Numbered from the stretch's first letter, positions 25,775 to 36,271 are shown. The stretch: DNA of 64,000 nt from Synechococcus sp. CS-1332 (GCF_025127995.1 NZ_JAHLYP010000052.1:62001-126000); one strand, 5' to 3'. Program-made: numbers and translations. The notes: generated from the sequence alone by a model not told the origin.

Positions 25775-26816
25775 CCCCGGAGCGCTGCTCGGCCGCTGTG
25801 ATCGCTTCGGCGATCAGCTCCGCGGTGATGGCCGCCAGCAGCACGCCGTTGCGGTAGTGGCCCGTGGCCAGCCAGACCCCCTCGATGGGGCCGGGGCCGA
25901 GCAGCGGTGCCCCGTCGGGTGTGCCGGGCCGGAAGCCCCACCAGCGCTCCATCGGCGGCCAGAGCGCTGCTTCCGGCAGCAGGGCGACGAGACCCTGCTG
26001 CAGCTGCTTCTGGCCCTCGGGGGTGAGGCCGTCGTCGAAACTGGCCTCCGGTTCGCTGGTGGCGCCCACCACGAGCAGGCCGTCCTCCCGCGGCACCAGG
26101 TAGGTGCCGGGTCCGAACAACACCCTCTTCAGGCTGGCCCTGGGGCCCTGCAGCGACAGCATCTGGCCCTTCACAGGACGCACCGGCAGCGAGGGCAGCA
26201 GCTGGCCACTCCAGGCGCCGCAGGCGAGCACCGCCGTGGTGGCGGCGATCGTGTGCTCGCCCCCCTCGGCCCGGCGCAGCCGCACCCCCCGCAGGCGACC
26301 GCCGTCCCCGGTGAGCAGCTCCAGCACCTGGCTGCCCTCCTCGAAGCGCACCCCCAGGGCGACGCAGGCCCGCTCCAGGGCGCGCATCAGGCGGCGGCGG
26401 TTGTCGATCTGGCCGTCCTGGGCAAACAGCAGTCCATGCCGCCAGGGCGTGCCGAGGCCCGGCAGCTCCCGTTCCAGGCCGGTGCGGTCGAGGGGCACGC
26501 CCCAGGCGGCGGTGGGGTAGGCGTCGCGCTCGGCAGCACTGGAGAAGGGGACGACGATGCCGCAGGGCCGCAGGCCGCAGGGGAGGCCGCTGTCGGCCTC
26601 GATGCGGGCCACCCAGGCCGGAATGCGCTCCAGGCTGGCCTGGCCCAGGGCCAGCATCGGGCCGCTGAGGCCTTCGGCGTGGGGGGCGAGCATGCCGGCG
26701 GCCACGAAGCCCGCCGCCTCGCTGCGCCGGCGGCTGAGCACGGTCACGGCCCTGCCCAGGCGGGCCAGCTGGTGGGCAATGGCGAGGCCCATCAGGCCGC
26801 CACCCAGCAGCAGCAC
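25680..26816 (-). CDS. thiO: FAD-dependent glycine/D-amino-acid oxidase, ThiO type
   Basis: The protein has about 378 residues with an N-terminal Rossmann FAD motif (LLLGGGLMGLAIAHQLARLG), a central substrate domain, the KGQMLSLQGP segment and a C-terminal FAD motif (VWLATGHYRNGVLLA). ThiO oxidises glycine to the imine used for the thiazole ring of thiamine. The GTG start at 26816 begins within four residues of the FAD strand and may be a little late: the frame stays open upstream (LAGTPSNHPP) but without an ATG. The C-terminal tail is alanine/proline-rich and lies antisense to the end of cyclase 3. Confidence 0.9.
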   Translation of the reverse strand: MLLLGGGLMGLAIAHQLARLGRAVTVLSRRRSEAAGFVAAGMLAPHAEGLSGPMLALGQASLERIPAWVARIEADSGLPCGLRPCGIVVPFSSAAERDAYPTAAWGVPLDRTGLERELPGLGTPWRHGLLFAQDGQIDNRRRLMRALERACVALGVRFEEGSQVLELLTGDGGRLRGVRLRRAEGGEHTIAATTAVLACGAWSGQLLPSLPVRPVKGQMLSLQGPRASLKRVLFGPGTYLVPREDGLLVVGATSEPEASFDDGLTPEGQKQLQQGLVALLPEAALWPPMERWWGFRPGTPDGAPLLGPGPIEGVWLATGHYRNGVLLAAITAELIAEAITAAEQRSGASPELLAPFRWDRPQPATPAAHTPPGARASP

Positions 26817-26966
26817 GGGAGGGTGATTGGAAGGGGTGCCAGCCAGTGTCCGTGCCTCCGGGTCTTGCGGGTTTCAATTCAAGCGGCTGCCCGCCGCTGC
26901 ATAGGATCGGATCCACTGCCTCCGGCCGACGGCGGGAGGCCGACAGCGCCGGCAGGACTCGCGACC

Positions 26967-28478
26967 ATGGTTGAAGGGAACATCGCTGAAGGCAAGATTG
27001 CTGAAGAGAGCGGGGTAGAAGCCTGGGAGGCCGTGATCGGCCTGGAAACCCACGTGCAGCTGGGTACCGCCAGCAAGATCTTCACCGCCGCCTCCACCAG
27101 CTTCGGCGACGAGCCCAACACCCACATCGATCCGGTCGTGTGCGGCCTGCCCGGCACCCTGCCGGTGCTCAATCAGAAAGTGCTCGAGTACGCCGTCAAG
27201 GCGTCGTTGGCCCTCAACCTGCAGGTGGCGGAGCACAGCAAGTTCGACCGCAAGCAGTACTTCTATCCCGATCTGCCCAAGAACTACCAGATCTCCCAGT
27301 ACGACCAACCGATCGCCGAGGACGGCTGGATCGAGGTGGAGGTGGCCGAGAAGGGCAAGGACACGTATCTGAAACGCGTGGGCATCGAGCGGCTGCACAT
27401 GGAGGAGGACGCCGGCAAGCTTGTGCACGCCGGTAGCGACCGCCTCGCCGGCTCCACCCACTCCCTCGTCGACTACAACCGGGCCGGGGTGGCCCTGGCC
27501 GAGATCGTCAGCAAGCCGGATCTGCGCACAGGCCGGGAGGCGGCGGAGTATGCCTCTGAGATCCGCCGCATCATGCGTTATCTGGGCGTCAGCGACGGCA
27601 ACATGCAGGAGGGTTCCCTGCGCTGCGACGTCAACATCTCGGTGCGCCGCGGGCCCGAGGCCCCTTTCGGTGTGAAGGTGGAGATCAAGAACATGAACTC
27701 CTTCTCCGCCATCCAGAAGGCGATCGATTTCGAGATCGCTCGCCAGATCAAGGCTTACGAATCCGGTGAGCCGGTGGTGCAGGAAACCCGTCTCTGGGAC
27801 GAGAGCAAGCAGCTCACCAAGAGCATGCGCAGTAAGGAAGGGGCCAGCGACTACCGCTACTTCCCGGACCCGGATCTGGGGCCGATCGAAGTGAGCGCGC
27901 AGCAGCGTGCGGTCTGGCTGGCGGAGCTGCCCGAGCTGCCGGCGGCCAAGCGCCACCGTTACGCCGATGCCCTTGGTCTCTCGATCTACGACGCCCGGGT
28001 GCTCACCGATGAGCGCGCCATGGCGGAGTACTTCGAGGCGGCAGTGGCCGCTGGCGGAGACCCCAAGGCCGTGGCCAACTGGGTGACAGGCGACATCGCC
28101 GCCCATGTGAACGCCAACCGGCTGTCGATCACCGAGCTGCCCCTGGGGCCCGAGCAGCTGGCCGAGATGGTGCAGCTGATCGAGACGGGCGCCATCAGCG
28201 GCAAGATCGCCAAGGATCTGCTGCCGGAACTGCTCGAAAAGGGCGGATCGGCGGCTGCGATCGTGGAGTCCCGCGGCCTGGGCATGATCAGCGACCCGGC
28301 GGCGATCACCGCCATCGTGACGGAGCTGCTGGCGGCCCACCCGGAGGAGGTGGAGGCCTTCCGTGGCGGCAAGAACAAGCTGCAGGGCTTCTTTGTGGGG
28401 CAGCTGATGAAGCGCACCGGCGGCCGCGCCGACCCCAAGCTGGCCAACCGGATCCTCAGCGAGCAGCTCAAGGGCTGA
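26967..28478 (+). CDS. gatB: Asp-tRNA(Asn)/Glu-tRNA(Gln) amidotransferase subunit B
   Basis: The 503-residue protein matches GatB throughout: WEAVIGLETHVQLGTASKIF, VCGLPGTLPVLNQ, KQYFYPDLPKNYQISQYDQP, and a C-terminal GatB/YqeY domain (~350-500) ending LANRILSEQL. It acts with GatA and GatC to amidate mischarged tRNAs. The start at 26967 gives a short N-terminal extension of the kind common in cyanobacteria. It is divergent from thiO with a 150-bp gap and ends 18 bp before the convergent DUF900 gene. Confidence 0.97.
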   Translation: MVEGNIAEGKIAEESGVEAWEAVIGLETHVQLGTASKIFTAASTSFGDEPNTHIDPVVCGLPGTLPVLNQKVLEYAVKASLALNLQVAEHSKFDRKQYFYPDLPKNYQISQYDQPIAEDGWIEVEVAEKGKDTYLKRVGIERLHMEEDAGKLVHAGSDRLAGSTHSLVDYNRAGVALAEIVSKPDLRTGREAAEYASEIRRIMRYLGVSDGNMQEGSLRCDVNISVRRGPEAPFGVKVEIKNMNSFSAIQKAIDFEIARQIKAYESGEPVVQETRLWDESKQLTKSMRSKEGASDYRYFPDPDLGPIEVSAQQRAVWLAELPELPAAKRHRYADALGLSIYDARVLTDERAMAEYFEAAVAAGGDPKAVANWVTGDIAAHVNANRLSITELPLGPEQLAEMVQLIETGAISGKIAKDLLPELLEKGGSAAAIVESRGLGMISDPAAITAIVTELLAAHPEEVEAFRGGKNKLQGFFVGQLMKRTGGRADPKLANRILSEQLKG

Positions 28479-28496
28479 TCGTCGCCAGCTCCTTGC

Positions 28497-29627
28497 TCAG
28501 GCCCAGGTGTTGATCGGCGGCTGGAGCAGCAGATCGGCGATAGTGCTGATCACCGCCGGGGCGTCGAAGTAATCGCCGTGGTCGATGGCGCGATTGGTCA
28601 GCCGGGTGGCGTTGTACCCCGTCATGTTGGGCGGCGCCAGCGAAGGCAGGGGATTGAGGCCAAGGCTGCTTTCCCAGCGTTTGGTGAGTTCGGGGCCCGT
28701 GAGTCGCTGCTTGAGTTTTTCGATCGGTTCGCGCAGGGCCTCCTTCTCCAGCACCGAAGCCTGAAGGGCGCTGTCGTGGCGTGAGTAGAAGAGATGGGTA
28801 TGACCCACCAGGTGCTTGAGTCCACCGTAGAAGGGTCCGTTGTAATGAAGTCGCTGGGAGCGGACCTGCACATTCGGACACTGGGTGACCTCCCTTCGTT
28901 CCACATCGGGAGCCAGCATGATGTATTGATCCACGAAGGATTCGGTGCCATTGAGTTCCCTGCGCGACAGGCGGCCCGTCAGCCGACGGCCGGCGTCGTC
29001 GCCGCTGAAGGCCTGCATCGGCCAACTTTCCTCGTTGAGGAGATTGGCCAGCATGTTGCAGGTGAGGTAATTGCCCATGCTGTGGGCGATGATCGCAATG
29101 CCGGCGCCGGGATTCACGGTCCGGATCGTGGCGATGGTGTTAGCCAGTGCGGCGGTGGACTGGGTCGCTTCGTTGCGATCCGACTGATAGGCCAGCACGC
29201 TGCCATCGGATGGCCAGGAAAAGCCGATGAAGGCCAAGTGATCCCTGCTCTCGTCGATGTCCCCCGGGCCCATCAGCAGTGAGTGCCCTTGCTGGGCCAG
29301 TTGTTGCTGCAGCAGCTCCGCCAGCAGCGAAAAGGAAGTGATGGCACCATGCAGCGGCACGTTGAAGCCGTGAATGCCGATCACCACCGTTCGGATGCAA
29401 GGTTTGGCGAGAAACCTCTTCAGATCCTCGCGTTGTTCTTCGGCGATCACCGCCTCGATCGGAAGGCTGGAGGGATCGGTGCTGCCCAGGTACTGGGCCA
29501 TGCAGATCTCGGTGTCGATCCAGTGGTAGCCATTGCGTTGCAACTTGATGCGCTCCGCATCATCAAAGGCCCGCCCGAGCTTCTGGCGATCGCGATTGGT
29601 GGCGAAGTAACGAATGGTGCGTGACAT
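28497..29627 (-). CDS. DUF900-type alpha/beta hydrolase
   Basis: The 376-residue protein has an alpha/beta hydrolase layout: oxyanion strand VVIGIHGFNV (~81-90), FSWPSDGSVLAYQSDRNEA typical of DUF900, the nucleophile elbow AHSMGN with S183, and a late His in NRAIDHGDYFDAP. There is no signal peptide, so it should be cytoplasmic. The substrate is unknown. Base composition is visibly less GC-rich than in gatB or argJ, and the gene is preceded by an AT-rich intergenic stretch, so recent acquisition is possible. It is convergent with gatB. Confidence 0.8.
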   Translation of the reverse strand: MSRTIRYFATNRDRQKLGRAFDDAERIKLQRNGYHWIDTEICMAQYLGSTDPSSLPIEAVIAEEQREDLKRFLAKPCIRTVVIGIHGFNVPLHGAITSFSLLAELLQQQLAQQGHSLLMGPGDIDESRDHLAFIGFSWPSDGSVLAYQSDRNEATQSTAALANTIATIRTVNPGAGIAIIAHSMGNYLTCNMLANLLNEESWPMQAFSGDDAGRRLTGRLSRRELNGTESFVDQYIMLAPDVERREVTQCPNVQVRSQRLHYNGPFYGGLKHLVGHTHLFYSRHDSALQASVLEKEALREPIEKLKQRLTGPELTKRWESSLGLNPLPSLAPPNMTGYNATRLTNRAIDHGDYFDAPAVISTIADLLLQPPINTWA

Positions 29628-29685
29628 TCATGTATTCCGGCCAGCGGTCATTGTCATGGGAGGTCCTGTGCCCAAGTTGATCCTT

Positions 29686-29720
29686 GAACCTTTTTGCTAA
29701 AATCTTTACATCAAAGGTTC
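29686..29720. promoter_or_regulatory. AT-rich inverted repeat enclosing an extended -10-like box
   Basis: GAACCTTT (29686-29693) and AAAGGTTC (29713-29720) are perfect 8-bp inverted repeats separated by 19 bp. Between them the plus strand reads TGCTAAAAT, an extended -10-like match, with TTGATC 15 bp before its hexamer. The nearest genes are both on the minus strand, so a plus-strand transcript from here would be non-coding or antisense to coaE. It may instead be an operator for the DUF900 gene. Inference from sequence alone. Confidence 0.35.
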
Positions 29721-29780
29721 TTGTCTGTGGCCTTCGCTGTCGAGCTTGCGGTATCGCGTTCATTGCCGCCAGATCGTCCG

Positions 29781-30410
29781 TCAATGCTGGGGCTGGAGCA
29801 GGTTGATCAGCTGTGAGGGAAGGTTGCTGCTGGCCTGGTTGTTATCGATCACGGCATTAGCGAGTGCCCGTTTGCGGGCAAGCGGCCACTGGGAGTGGAT
29901 GCGGTCGGTGGCCTCCCCAGCGTCGAGTCCATCGCGAGCCATCAGGCGTCGAAGCTGCTCGACCTCGTCGCAATCCACCAGCCACACTTCGCTGCAGAGG
30001 TTCTCCAGCCCCGCCTCAAACAGCAGCGGAACCATCAGGACCACGGCGGGCACCTCCTGGAGCCGTTCCAGCTCGGCGCCAAAGCAGGCCCGCACCAGGG
30101 GGTGCACCAACTCCTCCAGCCAGGCCCGTTCCGCTGCGTCGGCAAACACGATCCTGCCCAGGGCGGCCCGGTCCAGGGACGGGCAAGCATCAGCGGACGC
30201 CGGGGCCGCCTCACCGCGCGCCCGCACCTGCCCGCCGTAGCGGGCCAGCACCGCCATCGCTCCGGGGCTGCCGGGGGCGAGGGCCTCGCGGGCGAAGCGG
30301 TCGGCGTCCAGTACAGGCAGCCCGAATCGATGCTCCAGCAGGGCGGCCACCGTGCTCTTACCGGTGGCGATCCCGCCGGTCAGTCCGATGCGGCGCTGGG
30401 GCAGGCTCAG
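29781..30410 (-). CDS. coaE: Dephospho-CoA kinase
   Basis: The ~209-residue protein carries the CoaE P-loop (RIGLTGGIATGKSTVAALL), the LDADRFAREAL segment and the LVDCDEVEQLRRLMARDGL motif. It phosphorylates dephospho-CoA, the last step of CoA synthesis. No ATG, GTG or TTG lies close to the expected N-terminus (LSLPQRRIGLTGG); the frame is open to a GTG at 30596 that would add an unlikely 62 residues, with a TTG in between. The coordinate given uses a CTG at 30410 and is only an estimate. An upstream base error would also explain the absent start. Confidence 0.85.
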   Translation of the reverse strand: MSLPQRRIGLTGGIATGKSTVAALLEHRFGLPVLDADRFAREALAPGSPGAMAVLARYGGQVRARGEAAPASADACPSLDRAALGRIVFADAAERAWLEELVHPLVRACFGAELERLQEVPAVVLMVPLLFEAGLENLCSEVWLVDCDEVEQLRRLMARDGLDAGEATDRIHSQWPLARKRALANAVIDNNQASSNLPSQLINLLQPQH

Positions 30411-30416
30411 GGCGCG

Positions 30417-30901
30417 TTGGTTTCGCTGGGTGCACTCTGGGGCCTGGCGCCGTCGATGGACGCCGACGAGCCAGAGCAGAAATGTCCGCGAAAGGATCTT
30501 TCCTGGACGGTGCAACGTTTCAGCTCCTGGTCCGAGCGTCAGGCCCACCTCACCCGCTGGGTGCTGCAGCAGGCCCGGGATCAACTCGCGGCCCACCAGG
30601 CCCTGGCGCAGGCCGCTCCGGTAAACCCCTGCAGCCTTTCGCCACTGATGGGTCGCTCGAGGAGATGGCCCGGATCCGCAGCGGTGAACCCATCGCAGAG
30701 GTGTCCTTCGTCGTGGACCATCCCCGGCGCGCCGAGGGGCGGGCCATCGACGGACCCGCCACGGTGCTGGTGTTCGACGGTTCGGAGCTCGAGCAGTTGC
30801 TCCAGCAATCGTCGGAGTTCAATCGGGGCCCGCTCCATACCCTGGCCCTGAGGCTCGGGGACTTTTACGGCAAGCTGGACAGCTCCAACGTCTCCCGCTG
30901 A
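30417..30901 (+). pseudogene. Small unknown gene, apparently frameshifted near 30620
   Basis: One frame (positions divisible by 3) gives protein-like sequence from ~30417 or the ATG at 30456: DLSWTVQRFSSWSERQAHL, then WVLQQARDQLAAHQALAQAA. It loses this character near 30620. The frame one base back continues with LQPFATDGSLEEMARIRSG and EVSFVVDHPRRAEGRAIDG, then LVFDGSELEQLLQQSSEF, to a stop at 30901. A single missing base after the Ala-Ala would join them. Alternatively, only the 78-residue part from the ATG at 30665 is translated. I do not recognise the family. It ends 4 bp before argJ and starts beside the divergent coaE. Confidence 0.5.
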
Positions 30902-30905
30902 GTCC

Positions 30906-32141
30906 GTGATCCCTCCCTCTCCGTGGCAGCCCATCCCCGGTGGCGTCACGGCCCCGGAAGGATTTCTGGCGTCGGGCCTCACGGCGGGCCTGAAACCCTC
31001 CGGCAAGCCTGATCTGTGCCTGCTGCTGGCGCCGCAGGGGGCGGTCTGTGCCGGCAGCTTCACCACCAACCGGGTGCGGGCGGCCTGTATCGACCTCTGT
31101 GCCGAACGGCTGGCCGCCACGGGCGGTACGGCCAGGGCCGTGCTCACCAACTCCGGCCAGGCCAACGCCTGCACCGGAGAGCGCGGTCTGGCCGACAGCC
31201 TGCGCGCCACCGGGGAGGTGGCCGCGCGCCTGGGCCTGCCGGTGGAGCAGGTGCTGATCTGCTCCACCGGCGTGATCGGCGTGCCGATACCGATGGATGG
31301 TCTCGAAGCGGGCCTCGATCCCCTGGTGGCCGCCCTTAGCCCCGAAGGCGGCGGCGCCGCCGCCCAGGCGATCCTCACCACCGACCTGGTGACCAAGGAA
31401 ATCGCCCTAGAGGCCAGCCTCGGCGGCCGCCGCGTGCGCATCGGCGGCATGGCCAAGGGGTCGGGAATGATCCACCCCGACATGGCCACGCTGCTGGCCT
31501 ACCTCAGCTGTGATGCTGGCGTGCCGGCGGAGGTGTGGCAGGTGATGGTGAAGCGGGCGGTGGATCGCTCCTTCAACGCGATCACCGTGGACGGCGACAC
31601 CAGCACCAACGACTCCTTCCTGGCCTTCGCCGCCGGCGAGTCCCTGGCCCAGGAGCACCACGGAGCCCTGGAGGCGGGCCTCACGGCGGTGGCCCAGCAC
31701 CTGGCCCGGGCCGTGGCCCGCGATGGTGAAGGGGCCACCTGCCTGATCGAGGTGCGGGTGGAGGGCACCGACGACGACGAGGCCGCCCGCGCCATCGCCC
31801 GCACTGTCTGTGGCTCCTCCCTGGTGAAGACGGCCATCCATGGCCGCGATCCCAACTGGGGCCGCATCCTGGCCGCCGCCGGCCGGGCCGGGGTGGACTT
31901 CCAGCCGCAGGCCGTCGCCCTCTGGCTGGGGGAGCACCAGCTGATGGCGGAGGGCCAGCCTGTGGGCTTCGACCGTCCGGCGGCGTCGGCCTACATGCGG
32001 GCGCGGGCCGCAGGCGCTTACCTGAGCGATGACACGATTGAGATCTGCCTGCATGTCGGGGCGGGTCCAGGCAGCGGCACCGCCTGGGGCTGCGACCTCT
32101 CGGATCAGTACGTGCGCATCAACGCCGACTACACCACCTGA
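30906..32141 (+). CDS. argJ: Bifunctional ornithine acetyltransferase / N-acetylglutamate synthase
   Basis: The 411-residue protein matches ArgJ: FTTNRVRAACIDL, TNSGQANACTGERG, and the self-cleavage site KGSGMIHPDMATLL, where cleavage before the Thr yields the alpha and beta chains. NPNWGRILAAAGRAG (as DPNWGRILAAAGRAG) and the C-terminal YVRINADYTT are also present. It recycles the acetyl group in arginine synthesis and so feeds the speA product pathway. It starts with GTG at 30906, four bases after the preceding small gene. Confidence 0.97.
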   Translation: MIPPSPWQPIPGGVTAPEGFLASGLTAGLKPSGKPDLCLLLAPQGAVCAGSFTTNRVRAACIDLCAERLAATGGTARAVLTNSGQANACTGERGLADSLRATGEVAARLGLPVEQVLICSTGVIGVPIPMDGLEAGLDPLVAALSPEGGGAAAQAILTTDLVTKEIALEASLGGRRVRIGGMAKGSGMIHPDMATLLAYLSCDAGVPAEVWQVMVKRAVDRSFNAITVDGDTSTNDSFLAFAAGESLAQEHHGALEAGLTAVAQHLARAVARDGEGATCLIEVRVEGTDDDEAARAIARTVCGSSLVKTAIHGRDPNWGRILAAAGRAGVDFQPQAVALWLGEHQLMAEGQPVGFDRPAASAYMRARAAGAYLSDDTIEICLHVGAGPGSGTAWGCDLSDQYVRINADYTT

Positions 32142-32164
32142 GGCCACCGGTCGGACCCGGCAAG

Positions 32165-32746
32165 ATGGCAGCGATTGCGCTGACGTCGATGGTCACGGCC
32201 AGGCCCACTTCCCCGCCCCGCGGGCCCCGTGCCCGCGGGGGTTCACGCCCCGGCTGGGACTGGCGGGTGTGGTGGATCGTCGGCCTCTGCTTCGGGCTCG
32301 GCTATGGCGCCAGTCTTCGGCTGATGAGTTTGGGTGGTGAGGACGAGCAGGGTGCCAGCCAGCGCTTCGACGTGCAACCCGCCCCCGGGACGACGTTGGA
32401 TTCCCTGCGCCAGCGCTTCGGCGGCGACGCCCGGGACATCCGTGGTGACCTGGACTTGATCGAGCAGGAGCAGCAGCAGAAACAGGAGGAGGCCGACCTC
32501 AAGGAGCGGCGCGAGTCCATGGAGGAGCGGGAGGCGCAGGAGAGGCAACGGCTGCTCGAGCAGACCTCCACTCCCATCGAGGGCGACCCACCGTCAGCGA
32601 CTGGGCCCGGAGACGTCGAGTCCCTGTCAGCTCCTGTGCTGCCTCCACCGCGGACGCCGCCGGCCCGCGAGCGGGAGGCCGCCGGCCCCGCGCCGATCGC
32701 CCCGCCTCCGGTGAGCGGCCCACCGGCTCCCGGAACCCAGCCCTGA
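32165..32746 (+). CDS. Unknown single-pass membrane protein with coiled coil and proline-rich tail
   Basis: The 193-residue protein has a basic N-terminus, one hydrophobic segment (WWIVGLCFGLGYGASLRL, ~36-54), a charged coiled-coil-like stretch rich in Glu, Gln and Arg (~95-140), and a proline-rich C-terminus. I recognise no enzyme or binding motif. The exact start is uncertain: GTG/ATG codons at 32165 and 32192 are possible. It lies 23 bp after argJ and is probably co-transcribed with the next two genes. Confidence 0.6.
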   Translation: MAAIALTSMVTARPTSPPRGPRARGGSRPGWDWRVWWIVGLCFGLGYGASLRLMSLGGEDEQGASQRFDVQPAPGTTLDSLRQRFGGDARDIRGDLDLIEQEQQQKQEEADLKERRESMEEREAQERQRLLEQTSTPIEGDPPSATGPGDVESLSAPVLPPPRTPPAREREAAGPAPIAPPPVSGPPAPGTQP

Positions 32747-32780
32747 TCTGCCACAGTTCGGTGATCCCTCCGGCTTTGTC

Positions 32781-33125
32781 ATGAGCGCGCCGCAGTCCCT
32801 CGCCATGGCGGCCATGAATCGCCTGGCCGCCCGCCTGGGCAGCGGTCTGGCCGATGCGGCGGCCACCCTGGCGGTTCTCGCCCAGGACACGCCTGCCCGG
32901 GTGCAACACGAACTCAGCCTGTTCTGGGAAGAGGTGGCCATGGAAGCCGAACGGATCGAGAAGGACCGCAACGCAGCGGCGGCCGCCTCCAGGGGGGGCT
33001 CAGCTGAGGATCCCCAGGAACGGATCGACGCCCTGCGGACCAAGGTCGCCGAACTGTCCAGGCGCCTCGATCAGGTCCCAGCCGTCGCCCCCGATGGTCC
33101 GCCGCGGTCTCCGGGGCAGGCCTGA
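32781..33125 (+). CDS. Unknown small conserved-type protein upstream of an AarF/UbiB kinase
   Basis: The 114-residue soluble protein is helical and charged (LFWEEVAMEAERIEKDRNAAA, then IDALRTKVAELSRRLDQV). I recognise no domain. Its stop overlaps the start of the UbiB-family gene by one base (TGATG at 33123-33127), so the two are probably coupled in translation and may work together. Confidence 0.65.
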   Translation: MSAPQSLAMAAMNRLAARLGSGLADAAATLAVLAQDTPARVQHELSLFWEEVAMEAERIEKDRNAAAAASRGGSAEDPQERIDALRTKVAELSRRLDQVPAVAPDGPPRSPGQA

Positions 33126-34822
33126 TGGCGGCCCCCTCCAGCCCCGGGGTCCTGCTGCCCCGCCTGTGGCGTCCCCTGCGCATCTGGAGGCTCGTCATCC
33201 AGTTGCTGGCAGGACTCTGGTGGGATGCCCGCCCCTGGACCTACCCGGGGGGGCGAACCCCCGAACGCCAGGCCGCGCGCCAGCGTCGCCGGGCCCGCTG
33301 GCTCACCGCCCAATTCCTTGAGCTCGGTTCCGCCTTCATCAAGCTCGGACAGTTGCTGTCGGCCCGCCCCGATGTGCTCCCTGCCGACGTGGTGGAGGAG
33401 CTGGCCCATCTGCAGGACCGGGTGCCCGCGTTTCCCTTCCCTGTGGTGGAGTCCCTGCTGGATCAGGAACTGGGGGAGCGGCGGGCGGAGATCATCGATC
33501 TCGAGGTGGAGCCACTCGGTTCGGCGAGCCTGGCCCAGGTGCACCGGGCCAGCCTGCGCAGCGGCCGGCAGGTGGTCTTCAAGGTGCAGCGGCCGGGGCT
33601 GGAGCGGCTGTTCCGGCTGGATCTGGAGGTGCTGCAGCAGGTGGCGGCGGTGGTCCAGCGCCATCCCCGCTGGGGGGCCGGTCGCGACTGGGTGGGCATC
33701 GCCAAGGAATGCCGGCGGGTGCTGCTGCGGGAACTGGATTTCCGGCTGGAGGCAGAGCACGCCGCCCGTTTCCGGCAGCAGTTCCTGGATGACCCCGGCA
33801 TCCGCATTCCAGCGGTGATCTGGGAACTCAGCTCCCGTCGGGTGCTGTGCCTGGACTACGTCCCCGGCATCAAGATCAACGATCGGGAGGCCCTGGTCCG
33901 CGCCGGCATCGATCCGGCGGCGGTGGCGGAAAAGGGGGCCGCCAGCTACTTGCAGCAGCTTGTCCTTTACGGGTTCTTCCACGCCGATCCCCATCCTGGA
34001 AATCTCGCGGTCGCCAGCGATGGGTCGCTGATCTACTACGACTTCGGCATGATGGGCCAGATTTCCGAGCGGCTGCGAAGCCGGCTGGGGCGCATGGTGC
34101 GAGCCGCAGCGGCCCGGGATGCCTCGACCCTGGTGGAGGAGCTGCAGCAGGCAGGGCTGATCGCCCAGGGTATCGATCCCGGGCCAGTGCGGCGGCTGGT
34201 GCGGGTGATGCTCACCGAGGCGTTAACTCCGCCATTCAGCGCCAACGTGCTGGACAAGCTCTCCGGTGATCTCTACGAGCTGGTGTACGGCCAGCCCTTC
34301 CGCCTGCCCCCGGAGTTCATCTTCGTGATGCGGGCCCTCTCCACCTTCGAGGGGGTGGGCCGCAGCCTGGATCCGGGCTTTAGCCTGATCGCCATCGCCC
34401 GTCCCTATCTGCTGCCCCTCATGACCGCCAGCGGTAACGGACCGAATGAGCTGTTCAACGAGATCTCCCGCCAGGCGGCCGAGGTGGGCAGCCGGGCCCT
34501 GGGGATCCCCCGGCGGCTGGAGGAAAGCCTCTCCCGCATCGAACAGGGGGATCTGCAAGTGCTGATCCGGGCGGGTGAAACCGATCGCCTGCTGCGGCGC
34601 CTGGCCCTGGCCCAGCAGAGCACCGGCCAGTCGTTCCTGCTGGGGGGTCTGGCGGTGGCGGCGGCGCTGCTGGCGGCCAGCAGCCGGCCTGCCCTGGTGG
34701 CGGTGCCCCTGGTGCTGGGGCTCCCTGTGGGCTTGTCCTGGCTGAAGCTTCAGTCGAGGCTCAAGCGCGATGGTCGCCTCGACCAGCTGCCCGGCGTTGC
34801 CGCATCAGCACGCAGGGAGTGA
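33125..34822 (+). CDS. AarF/ABC1/UbiB-family atypical kinase
   Basis: The 565-residue protein has the ABC1/UbiB kinase-like core: the family motif AFIKLGQLLSARPDVLP (~68-85), the Ala-rich loop GSASLAQVHRA (~137-147), the ATP-site Lys in VVFKVQRPG, catalytic HADPHPGNLAV and the DFGMMGQI metal site. Two hydrophobic segments lie at the C-terminus (~505-545). Family members support quinone or lipid metabolism at membranes. The start ATG overlaps the previous stop by one base. Cyanobacteria have several such paralogues, so no gene symbol is given. Confidence 0.92.
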   Translation: MAAPSSPGVLLPRLWRPLRIWRLVIQLLAGLWWDARPWTYPGGRTPERQAARQRRRARWLTAQFLELGSAFIKLGQLLSARPDVLPADVVEELAHLQDRVPAFPFPVVESLLDQELGERRAEIIDLEVEPLGSASLAQVHRASLRSGRQVVFKVQRPGLERLFRLDLEVLQQVAAVVQRHPRWGAGRDWVGIAKECRRVLLRELDFRLEAEHAARFRQQFLDDPGIRIPAVIWELSSRRVLCLDYVPGIKINDREALVRAGIDPAAVAEKGAASYLQQLVLYGFFHADPHPGNLAVASDGSLIYYDFGMMGQISERLRSRLGRMVRAAAARDASTLVEELQQAGLIAQGIDPGPVRRLVRVMLTEALTPPFSANVLDKLSGDLYELVYGQPFRLPPEFIFVMRALSTFEGVGRSLDPGFSLIAIARPYLLPLMTASGNGPNELFNEISRQAAEVGSRALGIPRRLEESLSRIEQGDLQVLIRAGETDRLLRRLALAQQSTGQSFLLGGLAVAAALLAASSRPALVAVPLVLGLPVGLSWLKLQSRLKRDGRLDQLPGVAASARRE

Positions 34823-34834
34823 ACGGGGGCGGCC

Positions 34835-36154
<1,320 letters not shown>

Positions 36155-36271
36155 CTATGGGGGGCTCTCCGCCGCTGCCTGTGTTCCCTGCGCCACCCCC
36201 CGGCAATGGCGCGGGCCCAGGCCCAGGCCCGCGGCACCCTGGTCAGAATGGCCCCAGCTGGTCCAGCGCCG

